From assembly GCA_029532625.1 (NCBI GenBank), contig JARFXM010000011.1:2927501-2991500 (forward strand): 64,000 bases of DNA, in the 5' to 3' direction. This DNA comes from Lomentospora prolificans. Taxonomy: Eukaryota; Ascomycota; Sordariomycetes; Microascales; Microascaceae. The notes below the pieces were generated by a model. The model was given only the letters and a program-made list of their open reading frames with translations. It was not told where the DNA came from and ran no database searches. The number at the start of each line of letters is the position of its first letter. Position 1 is the stretch's first letter. Shown here piece after piece: positions 44,601 to 55,000 of this stretch. The position numbers and the translations under genes are program-made.

Positions 44601-45382
44601 CAAACAGGAATTCAATCATGAGCTTGGCCGTCCCGCCCATCGGATCTGGTGCGTCGACCAGTATACAGAGCCCAGGCCTCGCACAGCTCGCCATGATGGC
44701 CGACAGCGCCGATGACAGCAATATGACGCTTTCGGCGCTTCTGAGATTGCGCTCAAAAGCTTGGGGGGGCTCGCAGGCGAGTTTAGTGTCTAGCAGGGAC
44801 GGGTCGCCTCGCTCCGAGCGCGGCGACGGGACGAGCTCACCTTTGATTGGATCCCATCTTGGTATTGGTGGCTTCCACGCGAGGAAGAACTCGTCTTTCT
44901 CCGTGTTGAGCAGAGAATCGGAGGCATACAGTACTCCCAGTAGCCCTACGCTCACGATGTCCCTGCCGGCAGTTCTGTCGTCGCCTCCTTTGATTCCCCC
45001 TCAGGTTCAGAATGTTGCAGGCATCCCAAGTCCAGGATATGCTCTTTCTCCGTCTCCAGGGCCTATGTTCTCGCCACGGCCGGCCCAGCAATCCACTCAC
45101 ACCACGACGGTGCCTACGGATGAGAAGAATGCCGTCTCGAACGAGGCCGAGCAGAGTTCCACCCTACCCGAGGAGCGACCAGAGTCAGGAGCTACGACGC
45201 AGTCGTCGAATAGGGGGTCTGGCGGCACCGGCCACCGTCACAAAGGATCAGCTGGCAGTATTTCCTATATCAAGGAAGAGGACAGTGGGGAGACGAGATG
45301 GATCATGGAGAGGAGGCGACTGGATGAGAGCGGAGAGGTGGAGATATTAGAGCGCGAAGTTCTCGCAGGGGGTAGGATATAA
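41630..45382 (+). CDS. Large disordered Ser/Pro-rich protein of unknown function, 1250 residues
   Basis: A single uninterrupted frame. The first in-frame ATG is 41630, in good context (CACAATG). The protein begins MLSHLRFHRRGSSNPTSP and is Ser/Pro/Asp-rich and disordered. Conserved-looking islands are KGKKGLPFLKNPMSTLLMRR (about residue 237), FSSEMLSSIPKHMKSTSSRF (about 450), a charged helix LLEERHRQRELERQ (about 480), four 12-13-residue EE(A/P/T)IPG repeats (530-573), DLDDTDQYGRPIPGAF (about 750), an Ala-rich QAALAAAAYQAAAAGKFW (about 845) and NDYDGWYGREFGFY (about 925). No kinase, membrane span or signal peptide is visible. Such proteins occur across Pezizomycotina, often with vague or AGC-kinase-related names I cannot support here. 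Role unknown. Confidence 0.93.
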   Translation: MLSHLRFHRRGSSNPTSPIPEQQPSRDFSPLNAQHESTLSSELRPPSAHSSSLPPTLPPITRVTSADASLELPHFDSSGHATPLLREQPKDQRRYTQNQNQLFISDPPRDAPRPSPIRSPYDQNSGFIGGVALRNYRRSEQSTLTLDATPANPNSSMVQTRPDTLQPTAFATSGASNGPAPPQLSPLPPKASPSFITPTDLRNSATSPTGRTSSASTRPGQEAQSYPVAMMPAEPSKGKKGLPFLKNPMSTLLMRRKANQNVPDPLRLPLQTASEPTYDPRIRGTRVHDFSAPRPRKPAQPNPANTSAPAKPAEAPPPPIPDRSRLRRLPTESSDSSSKRIEEPHRKTSSGTSSTFLSSVTVRDGPDTYIDASKAPASQSTRAPSTLNDKPLPPQVLPPLVPPKDDVISVTSRSASAKNAAPAQKDSLSRPKPNPSTRTNRSGHLALSEGFSSEMLSSIPKHMKSTSSRFSFDMIGAAKQEKLLEERHRQRELERQTTRSQNMSDSCRDSRFDDMDDFDYDAMMDDDGLEEAIPGVNTDYYEEPIPGMDDSYGEEPIPGVNIHNEFEETIPGAHAVYDDEDGDYDVDDVDNDQENFSGFVFQRSNPQSSLASPRSAGMLATPRDAEGRVIGFAMSKDTPDLAPRLPSPRLPSPLSPFLHEKPISSSSENLTGLGIQNPNIPNDNQVSSAELAPDQSSPKSQERSGPVECKDDLYFDDGVSGFANEFADELNFDAGTDEPFDEALFDLDDTDQYGRPIPGAFQKAKKAHAIARQQAKQSSDDVTGSVLDQSAMSQLTTWTSISVVGAQHGPQHTVSEVTSEEISPQHDFNTFSQSLPATEQDNMVAYQAALAAAAYQAAAAGKFWRESPPASPHLSATGDMPSSPNDLDNFDASSQVDFDDYERDDLDDFNLDDDDIIAEANASALANDYDGWYGREFGFYSAPGSHQNNPIAFEYANGGYFGPSGISSGMNGRMVSREPNLTPITERSEYSNRNSIMSLAVPPIGSGASTSIQSPGLAQLAMMADSADDSNMTLSALLRLRSKAWGGSQASLVSSRDGSPRSERGDGTSSPLIGSHLGIGGFHARKNSSFSVLSRESEAYSTPSSPTLTMSLPAVLSSPPLIPPQVQNVAGIPSPGYALSPSPGPMFSPRPAQQSTHTTTVPTDEKNAVSNEAEQSSTLPEERPESGATTQSSNRGSGGTGHRHKGSAGSISYIKEEDSGETRWIMERRRLDESGEVEILEREVLAGGRI
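43217..43350 (+). repeat. Coding tandem repeat EE(P)IPG, four units
   Basis: Units EEAIPGVNTDYY, EEPIPGMDDSYG, EEPIPGVNIHNEF and EETIPGAHAVYDD lie back to back, with a further GRPIPG about 180 residues later. The DNA of the units is not identical, so the peptide motif has been kept by selection rather than by recent duplication. Confidence 0.9.
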
Positions 45383-46093
45383 AGGGAGAGTAGGTACAGT
45401 AACGACAATTGTATGATTTATGGTTAGGGCATCCCATAGCTAGACGTGGGGCGCGAGCAATCGGTGCTAGTCCAGTATACGAGAAAAGGTATTTGCATTT
45501 TGGGCACGGGGAATTCACGGATAAGAGGCACGATGCGGCGTATTCCATTTATAGAGCGATATTTCCGTATTTATTGATACCTAGGCTAAACATAAACTAT
45601 TATTTTCAGCCACATAAACGCTAGCTGGATCGACAGCCGCGTGCCCTGGGCGCAACTCTCTTCGTTGTCTCGAAGTGAGTGCTGTCAATGCTTGACGATG
45701 CTCCGCTACTCGATGGCTGCATGAGCACTGGGCGAAGTGAAAACATTGGCAATACTTCAGCGCCAAAACACCGCCTGGACTTATAAAGAAAGGTATTCCC
45801 CGTTCGTTGGCTTGGAACCAAGCCGCTCAACCTATCGAACTCCAGGATGCCGTCGTCGCTGTGCGCAGTGATATTGCACCCCTCCCCCCTCTTTTTGAGA
45901 TAAGCCCAAAATTAACGTGACAATTTTTTGTGCCGATTTGGCCACCCCGCCACGCCATGCAATCCCCTAGCTTCGAGCTCTCGTCAATTTCTCCTGATCT
46001 CTTCCGCCAACACGACAATCTCGGCTCGCCGTACAGCGTCAGAACATTAAAAGGAAGAAGATTTTTTTTTTTCTTTTCACTTAAAAATTGGCA
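45383..46093. other. Intergenic region, 711 bp
   Basis: Lies between two plus-strand genes, holding the 3' UTR of the first and the promoter of the second. A T-rich tract (about 46060-46080) and CACTTAAAAATTGGCA lie just before the ATG at 46094. No ORF of note. Confidence 0.7.
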
Positions 46094-47751
46094 ATGAAGC
46101 TCGTCCCGCCAACAACCTTCGTGTGCGCCCGCTGCATCTGGCGGAACTCCATCACTCAACCACCAACGGGACGAGCGCGATTCTCGGGCTCCCCGCGTGC
46201 CGAACGACCCCAGAACGCGAGCGATACCGATAGTCCTACGTCCAAACCTTCATACGGGAAGGGCCACTCGTCCAGAGAGTCTGGCGGGTCTCTGGACAAG
46301 GAGAAGGGAGCTCTCCATCGGCGGCTTGAGCAGGCGACCGAAGAAGCTCTCATAAGCGGCGGTCGTTCGGGGTGGCGCGCCATCGAAGATGCGGGTTTCT
46401 CGGAAGAACTCAAGGCGAGGCTATACGATAAGGTCGCCGCTGCAAAATCATACTCGGCTGAAGGTCTGGCGGGAACGCAGATTGCACCTGGAGCCGGTGC
46501 CGGGACGCGCTTGCACGCAGAGGCGAAGCCATGGACTGGAGAAGAATCACACGAGGATGCGGCTCTAAGGATGCTAGACGATTCGAAACGGAAACTGCCG
46601 CCGGATCTCAGGGGACGCCCGGTGATACCGCCGCCAACGCTTGGGGTGACCGGAAACAAGGCGAGTGGTGTGAAGAGGGCAGCTGGTGCTAGGGAGCTGG
46701 CGCAGAGCTATCGCACGGAAGGAAAGGGGTTGACCGAGGGAGAGAGGGAGGAATTTCTACGGGAGCTACGGGAGCGATTCCAGCCGGGCGCGCGAGGCCT
46801 ACCAAACACGATATCTGGGCTGGCGTCATTGGCGAACGAGAGGTGAGTAAGGCAATCCAGGAGGCTCAGGCTAGCAATGCTGACGGTTTCACCTAGGATT
46901 GAGGAGGCAATGGCCAGGGGCCAGTTCAAGGTAAGCTTCCTCGCCTCAGTTTACATTCTACGGATGGCTGCGCCTGGGACAAGTGATTCTAATTCTTCAA
47001 AGGACATTCCACGAGGCCCGGGTATTGAGCGAGACACCAGGGCCGACAATCCTTTCGTAGATACGGTGGGTGACATATGAGCAATTGGCCTTGCCCTACC
47101 TGCAGAATCATCTCTAATATGGCATCATAGACGGAATACATCATGAACAAAATGATTAAACGTCAGGCTCTTGTGCCTCCCTGGATCGACAAGCAGCAGG
47201 AGCTCGTCAAGGCAGTGTCCAACTTCCGCGGCAGGCTCCGCAACGACTGGAAGAGGCATGCCGCCCGCACTATCGCCAGCCGAGGTGGATCCCTCGAGGA
47301 TCAAGTGCGCGCCGCGGAGGCATACGCGCGGGCAGAGGCAGCCAGGAACTCGACGGGCCAAGCCGCAGGTAGCACAGGAACTGGCTCCGTCTTTCGGGAT
47401 CGCACATGGGAGGCTACTGAGATGTCGTATTTGAAGCTGGCCGTGGAGAACCTCAACTCGCTGACGAGGTCCTACAATCTTATGGCCCCGGAACTTGCCA
47501 AAAAGCCGTATTTTTCGCTCGAGAGAGAACTCGCGGCGTGCTATGCCGACGTCGCGCCCCTCGTAGCCGAGGAGATTCGTCGTCGGGCGCTGGCCAAGCC
47601 GGCGCCGAGCTTGTTCGGCAGTTTCGGCGGCGGGGGCGGGGGCGGGGGCGGTGCGGCGGGCAGGGAGTGCGTTCGAGTCTACGAGAAGACCGGCGGCGAA
47701 TATGGCTTCAAGGAAATGTGGAGAGATCTCTGGGGCAAGGACAAGTCCTAA
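46094..47751 (+). CDS. DNAJC28-type (DUF1992) protein, mitochondrial, four exons
   Basis: Exons 46094-46842, 46897-46930, 47003-47065 and 47131-47751 join to 488 residues; introns of 54, 72 and 65 bp have GT-AG ends. The start MKLVPPTTFVCARCIWRNS is Arg/Cys-rich and suits a mitochondrial presequence. The diagnostic DUF1992 block spans the junctions (about residues 250-310): RIEEAMARGQFK, IPRGPGIERDTRADNPFVD, TTEYIMNKMIKRQALVPPWI. The end has a run of about nine Gly and a final EYGFKEMWRDLWGKDKS. No J domain is present, which is usual for fungal members. The human homologue is mitochondrial with poorly defined function. I use the ATG at 46094 because nothing upstream is in frame with ATG. Confidence 0.93.
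46897..46930 (+). other. 34-nt microexon (exon 2) of the DUF1992 gene
   Basis: It is bounded by TAG at 46894-46896 and GTAAGC at 46931. It completes Arg250 and encodes IEEAMARGQFK, the most conserved start of the domain, so it is essential. Confidence 0.92.
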
Positions 47752-50000
47752 ACTAGAAACGCGCATGGATGGACTTTTTAGCTATAGGATAGGTTACCGC
47801 CTTGTTGACAGAACGAAGGATACGGACTGCGTGAGAAGTTCTTGACCCTCCTCTGCATCGTGCAAGTTCTGTGACTTTCGTCTGCAGCTGCTACTGCGAG
47901 TGCCCACGTAAGAGCCTTTGTGCATCCATTCTGTGGGCTATGGTATCTCGGTCCCTCAAGCACCCCGAAAACAAATCATGTTCACTGCCCATCTTACGTC
48001 CGCGACTCAACAGCCGAGGGAGGCATCCCCGTTAGCTTAGGAGGCCCAACAATGCACACCGCTAGTCGGTCCTTCTACCCCGCGACTATCACGATGAACG
48101 ATGTATCTAGCGTCATAATGCTTGATGCCTCCATCAACGCTACTTGGTAGACTTTGCCGATCGCTCTTGGCTCGTCTTCGTGATCTCAACCTGGTGGCCG
48201 CACTCAAATCTGGGACACAGGTTGAGGCTCGCTAACTCCAAGGTCCACTTTTGGTGGATAGTATCGTCGATCCACAGGGAATAGCCGATGAATACCTGCT
48301 AGAAAGTCACCATCAGGGTCGTGATGCCCGAACTCGCGTCATACTAGTTATTTGCGTGTGTCCCATGGTCTTTACAGTCACATTGGTCGTCCCGTCTCGC
48401 GCCTCATTCTTTGCGTCGGGCTTCAAAATGACGCTATCACCTTGTCTCGGGCTTTGCATTATTCCCAAATTCCGGGGATCACCCATGCAGTCTTGATGAG
48501 GGGTGGTCTAACATATTTTGGGGTCCGGTTGTATGCCACTCGGAGTAGTGCCTGTAACCGTCCCCACAGCCTCGTCAAAAAAACATCGACGAAATGGGTC
48601 CACCTTGAATGGGTTTATTGAATCCCGGCATCGTGTTCGAAACAATGGGTCACCAGTCACGGCTAGGGACCATGAATGTGTCCCCAACTATTAGCCCGCA
48701 CGGTCCGTCCTGTACCCACCGGGATGGCAACGGGCCTCAGAAAGCAAAGCCGGAGAAGCCCCGCGCGGCTGTCCCTCGACGTCACAGAATACGGTTACAT
48801 GGCCTCCCGACGATCGCAATAAAGTCGGAGATCCTTTTTGGGCGGGAGGGCGCCTTTTGACAGACGGACTAATACAAGGGTGCCGGTTTTGACTTGATAG
48901 TTTATCCCGTCGACCTCGACAAGAGGCGCCAAATCTTGGATTTGATATGCATTCCATGGACCTATTTGGGCCATGTCCTCGGGATCAGGGGGCTTCAAGT
49001 GGGTTTCTTTCTCCATCCTCGGGGATGGCGTTCGATGATGTGCAGCTCTCTGGCCATGTTGGCTGTATTAGAAAGAGGGGAATGGAGAGGCAATTAATTG
49101 AATCTTATTACCAGGCTTAGCAATGAGTACCGGCTCGAGAAACCCCAGCGATAAGGGATTTACGATGATCATCAAGCAAGATTCTTGGGGGTTTCTACGT
49201 TTACCAGGGTTGACAGGCGCGTGGGAAAGAGAAGTGGACAGACGGGGAAACCTGCGAGCTTCATGCAGCCACCCAACAGTCTCTCTGTCTTACACTAGAT
49301 CAATGAATTCGAGCAAATCGGAGCATGCAGAAACGATCCATACGAGTTGAGACACACGGGAAGATGCACACACATGCGCTCACATTCACCCACCACACTC
49401 ACATAACGCTCTTCGGTGTGTGCACGTTGTTGGATAACCCCTTCCCTTCCCGTCGTGTCGATCGGCCCAATTCCAGATCTACACATCGGCACAAACCAGA
49501 ATAGTGCCATTCTGCATTAATCATTAGCCAGTGAGCCGGAGCGATTGGGATTTTTAGAGTCGCATCTGCAGCGACGCATGGATGGAGGGGTCGATGTTAA
49601 TCGGCCCTTACATTCATGGTATTACACAACACAGTCGATTTGGAATGGCACCAACGGCCAACGCCATCCGACAGGACCTAGAACTCGTCCCGTCTCAGCC
49701 CATCTTTCGGCTTTCCTGCGGTCCGGACAAGGCAGAGGAAAAGAGTCGATACGAATCGAAGACACTGTGCTGTAGACCTCGTCGAAATTGCCGGAGAAGG
49801 GCAAAAGCAAGATGGATTGACATTACGAGATGACCTAATAAACCCAAGGGTGCTATTACTAGTGAACCGAATTGATCCGAAAAGAGTCACATACGAGTCT
49901 CGTCAGGTGAGATGTGACCAGTTTCGTGGGAAGCAGGCTTCTCGCAGGTTATGCGTCCCTTCCCTGTCTCTCACATTTGACGAGTCATCTCCACAGGCAG
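47752..50000. other. Non-coding region, part 1
   Basis: Starts with the 3' flank of the DUF1992 gene. Composition is normal and there are no RIP signs or transposon ends. Frames up to about 90 codons exist on both strands but show random composition and no recognisable domain. No tRNA B-box or 5S internal promoter was seen. Confidence 0.6.
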
Positions 50001-53000
50001 AGTGAGACAGAGGGCAGACCCCAGACCAAGAGCCAAGACAATCGACGACTCGACTATCGCGAAGCAGAAACTCACTGATTCTATGGTCCCTCGCGCACGC
50101 ACATAGGTAGATAAAGGGGGGTCGTTTCTCCAGAGGGTTAGTTGATTTTCTGCTAGCCTTTAATTCCCTTGGGAGCCGAAGCGAGGAGCAAACAACAATG
50201 TGTGGAAAGCAGATGTCGTCCTGCTCCCAACGCCGTGCCTGGGCAAGGTGGGGGAGGAGCATGGAAGGGAGCCAGCAATTGGGGAACAGACCAGACCAGT
50301 GGTAAATAGCCACACCCTCACCGTGCAGAACCCGAGGGAAGTGACAGGACCTCCAGACCAGGCATATCCCGGCCCATAACATGGGACGATATTGTTCCCT
50401 TTGCCCTTGAAGGCAGTCAAGAGACCGAGGCTGTTTAGTGACTATTCCTCTAGCACCCGTACACATGCAAATAGGAGCAAACTTTTGTCGCTTTCTCAGA
50501 CCCAAGGAGCCTGGTACAGTGAAAGAGGACAATCTCTGCCCAGGGTTGGACCAGACCAAGAAGTTCTCCGAGCAAGCCTCCCTCCAACTCTGATCCGTGA
50601 TGCCTGACTGATGCTTGCAACTGACAGCAATCGGAAATGGCCTTCCCTCTTCCCCTCTCCTTCGACAGCAGGACCTGACCAGGGCCTAGTCTCGAATGGG
50701 GTAGGGTGGCGCCACGACCGCCGTCCATGCATCTTCCTTATCGAAAAAGCCATCTCTAGTCTGGTTGAGGTGCATGCACTAATCCAGTCCGAGCCTTTGC
50801 GCATGCGGCTGTTGGACAATAATAAGGGAGTTTGCTGCCATTTGTCGTATCGCCAACTCAAAGTGGATAAAACGCCTTCCTACTTTTGGGGCCTCACGTC
50901 GCACTCGCAGGGGTGATGGTCCAGGGAGGAGGGAGAAAGCCCAGCGCACGGACATGAAAGGGACACTCAGATCCGATGTCATGTCGAGTTTCACCCTGAT
51001 GACTGTGAAACTGGTGGAAGAAGCGCCATGGCAACACCAGTGCAGGATATCACATACATTCCGTCTTGCAATAACCGAAAAGCTATCGCGCCGATGGAAA
51101 CAAAATCAATCCTTATTATCATTGAACGTCCAAATGCATCTGCTGGCGGTAATCCACATGAGAGGGGAAGCCGTAAAATTTCCAGTCGGAGGAGGATGGA
51201 GGGGGACGTAAATAATAATAGCGCGAGCGAGCGAGGTGTTAGTCGACCCACTTCCTGAAAAGCAGGGGAAGAATGAGCCTAGTCCGTTTTCCAGAGGCGA
51301 GTAGCCCCCTTGCAGACTTCTTGACGAAAGATGGGATCCGTTAACCTGGTCGAGTCCAGCGCCACCCGCTTCCCCAAATTTCAAGCGAATTATGGCCGCA
51401 CAAAGACGTACGCCAGGGTTGCGACGAGAATGACCCTGCTAACTTCGATTAGAATGGGTTGCAAATTCGAGGTCGAGCGAAGCAGCATAGTGTCGATAAG
51501 CTCGCATTATTGATCCAGGGCAGCCCCAGCTTAGGGAAAAGGGTCCGGGCTACGAAGCAAAACAGGACGCACTCCGCGAGAAGACGAGCAAGGCATATTG
51601 CGAGGGCTCAATTTGGAAAGCTTACTCTGCAACAGGACACCTAGAGTCTAATAGTCGCCAGCGTGTTTAACCTCTGCATTGCTGGCCGAGCACAGGGCCA
51701 CATGTGCTACTGGATCCATGTCCAAAGGTCCCAAACGCTCGAAGTTGGGATAGCGCCGGTCCCTCCTCATGAAAAGCCCTTCGAAGCAGTTGATCTATGA
51801 GCAAGCTAGTACCGTTGTAAATAGTGCCCAGCCACACGATCCTACTGGCCTCATGCGGATCTGGATAGTGTGTGTCCGGGCGCGGCCACCACTGTTCAAA
51901 GATTAAGCAAGAAATTTGGCGTCATCGGATGGACGAAGTTCGGCATTCCCTCGCGCCCTTTCTTGTCGGCAAATGCAGCTAACCGGACGATTAAGGGCGA
52001 CTCAATCGAGAACCCGACCCAGTCAGTTAGAGAGCGATAGAGCAGAAGCCCAGACGGGAAGGACAAGTCATGCGTTGCAAATGAGAGCTTGTTTTGTAGT
52101 CCTTGTGTCTACCGATCACCTTCTGGCAATGCTGGATAGAAGAGTTAATAATGCGGAACGACTTTTAATAATGGAAGGAATTTCCTTCAATACCTAGTTA
52201 ACCGCGACTAGACTTCGTGCTGGATCGGACAGTCGCCTTCCGTACGAGGTAGGCAGCCACTCTGCAATCCTTGGTCTGGATAAGGAGTCTCCCGAACTCT
52301 AGAAATGAACCATCTCCGGCATGCGCGATGCATAGAAGAGCTTTGGACGTGCCCCCTTTAATGCTTACCCTGGCGGCTCGGCCATCCATTTCCAGACAAT
52401 TCCAGAACGAGACGCAAGCGGGAACAAAACCTGGTTTGGAGATAACATCTGTAACATGATCGTCGCTTGTCACTCTCGTCTCGCGAGGATCCTCATATAT
52501 ATGTCGACTATTTATCATCATATATTAGGAATAAGATTCACTGTTGGTTCGTGTATCACGCGATTCCGAGCTGTCCGTGGGCAAGAATCCCCGTTATATA
52601 CCTGTCATGATAGAGAGTTGGAGCCTCCGTCTTTTAAGAATCAGAAACGGGGCAACGTACCACGGCGCAAAGAAGCCATCTAATCCCGAAGGGTGCATTG
52701 AGTGCTTTCCCTCACCCTTTATCTCTTCTATCAAGAAAGAAGCACATCTCCTGACTGGCAGTGGGGGCAGCGTTGCAAGACCGTCCTATCCCAACATCGG
52801 CACTCTGGCTGTTTTGTGGTGGATTGACAAAGCCTGCTCTTGCACAGCAGAGATAGAGAGTTTCTGCAATCCTCGAGGCATCGTTAAAAGACCCTGCAGA
52901 ACTAGTTTGGTTGCTCCCAAGGATCCTGCGAGAGATCTCTCCCGTGCCGCAACCATCTTTCCGCACCAGGGAAGGCTGTGGAAGCCTTCATAGATAGGGT

Positions 53001-55000
53001 TGACTGGTCCAGGATTAACCTCTTGCTACAAACTACTCCCATGTCTCCGACGAGGGCAAGGTGAACGTGCCTTAACCATGTTCCCGGGTCTGGCCAGCCT
53101 CGGCCGATGATCGTCGGGGTGTCCGTCTTGGATGTCCCAATACCCCAAGGGGTCTCCAGGGTGATAATAACTTAGCTTGTTAGATCGTTGAAACCGAAGC
53201 AAGCGATTCAGAAAAGGACAAGGGGAGGAGCCCCCCCGCTCCACATCGAAAAGATGTGCTTTTTAAGAGGTTAATGGCGGTTACTGGAATATGGGTAATG
53301 GGTATGGCACCGAGGTGATGTTGAGTCTGCTTGCTTACTTTCCGACTCGTCACTACTCATTTGATATTACCACCACCTCATTGGTATGGCATCAATAAAG
53401 GGCGTCCACGGCGGACTGACTCTCGGTGAATCTCAATCGCGGTCATGTCCAGATTAGGACTAAGAGGCTGAAAAGCTGTCGCGGTCGTTTGCGAAGGATC
53501 TAGGATTTCCCCATGGAGTAAACTGGTGCCAGATACGTCTCTAGATGTGGAGAGGAGTCGATGCCGCCATTGCTGAGGTAGCTGAGAATATTGTCCATCT
53601 TGGCATAAACCATACGGGAGCCGAAGGATCGTTGCAGTGGAAGACGGCCACAGTAACCATGCCATCACCAATTGCTTCAATCCTTTTTTGTTATTTTTTT
53701 CTCGGTTCCTCCCAACCCCGCATTGAAACTCGAGAGCTCAATCTCCAAGGTTTACAGGCATCACTAGATCTCAAAAGAGTCCCCGGCATAACACCGGCCC
53801 TGAGTCCGCTGAGAGGAAAGATGCCCATGCCCACGAAAAACAAAGGGTCGTGGTTGCTCATCATTACCATTTTAGAATGTCAGAGTGGGTTTTCAACAAG
53901 CGTAACGATGCGTGCACCGGGGACTGGCTTAGGGAGCACGAGGATCGTCTCTCGTCGACCTTGCACCAGCAGGGCGGGTGGAGGTCACAGCGCATAGCGT
54001 GTACCGGGGCATGTGTAATGGTGGCTAGCGTCAATCTACAAGGTTCGCCGAAGAGTGGGTGCACCTTTTCGCAAGTGGATTTTAGTGGACTACTACCCCC
54101 CAACGGCGAACACGGCGAGCTTCCGGGGGCTATTCGATCCCTGTCATACTCAAATCCGTCGCTTTAAGGTCCACAGCATCATCGCAAATAGGTTAGTTCG
54201 TGAACCCGCGGAGGTGGGAACCTTGTGCCTGGGGCTAGCCCAAAATGGCGGACCCGTCCCCTGGGACTGGCAAGGCAATGATCGGCTGCCGAACCCTCGT
54301 CCCCAAGGAGCCGAGAATATACTAGTGAGGGAACTTGTGAATAATAGTGCACAGTAAAGCAAGGGATGGGAAGGTCTTTTTGAAAGTAACAAGTGTTACT
54401 CATTGTAAGCATTCGCCCCTTCCAACCGGAAGAAGATGGTCTCTGAGATCCAGTGCCGAGCTAAGAGCTCCATCTCTAGTGGCCGCTGCGATTTCCCCAT
54501 TGCTAAGCGAGGCGACGTCCGCGTCCCTCTTCGTGGAGCGGCCCGCCCTCGATTCCGAGCGACGCACAACGGCGCGTGGCGGGATGGTGGAGTGGACGAG
54601 GGAGGGCTTGGTTTGGTTTGGTGGATCAAAGAAGAGCGATATCCACGGTGATTTTCTTGAATGCCAGGAGGACTATCGGAAAAAGCACAACGCCAAACCC
54701 GGCCCAGATTCCAGCATCGAGGTAAATTCTTACCAACTTGACGGGTCAACCCGGCAACTTGGTTCGAGGAGGTCGCCGATGGGTATGCAGAGGCCTATCA
54801 TTCAATCTGATCCCCACCCATGTTTGTGCAGTACGGTTAGGCAGTATGCATCAAGGAGGCAAAAGTCTCATTAGTCTCGAAAGAAGACCAATATGGTGTA
54901 ATTTTAGTTAGAACCCAAGCAATCGGACCGGAAACTAGCTGATGCGACGTTGACCCTCTGCCGTCGCATATCTGGCCCTTGCTGGCATGGACAACAATGA
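50001..55000. other. Non-coding region, part 2
   Basis: Normal-composition, unique-looking DNA. The longest frame is 218 codons on the minus strand (50559-49903); its composition (rich in Cys, Trp, Arg, Ser, with no conserved blocks) looks like chance. No repeats, introns with flanking coding potential, or RNA genes were recognised. Confidence 0.55.

Noticed and set aside
49903..50559. 218-codon minus-strand frame
   Set aside because: Cys/Trp/Arg-rich random composition, no recognisable motif, no promoter or intron context.
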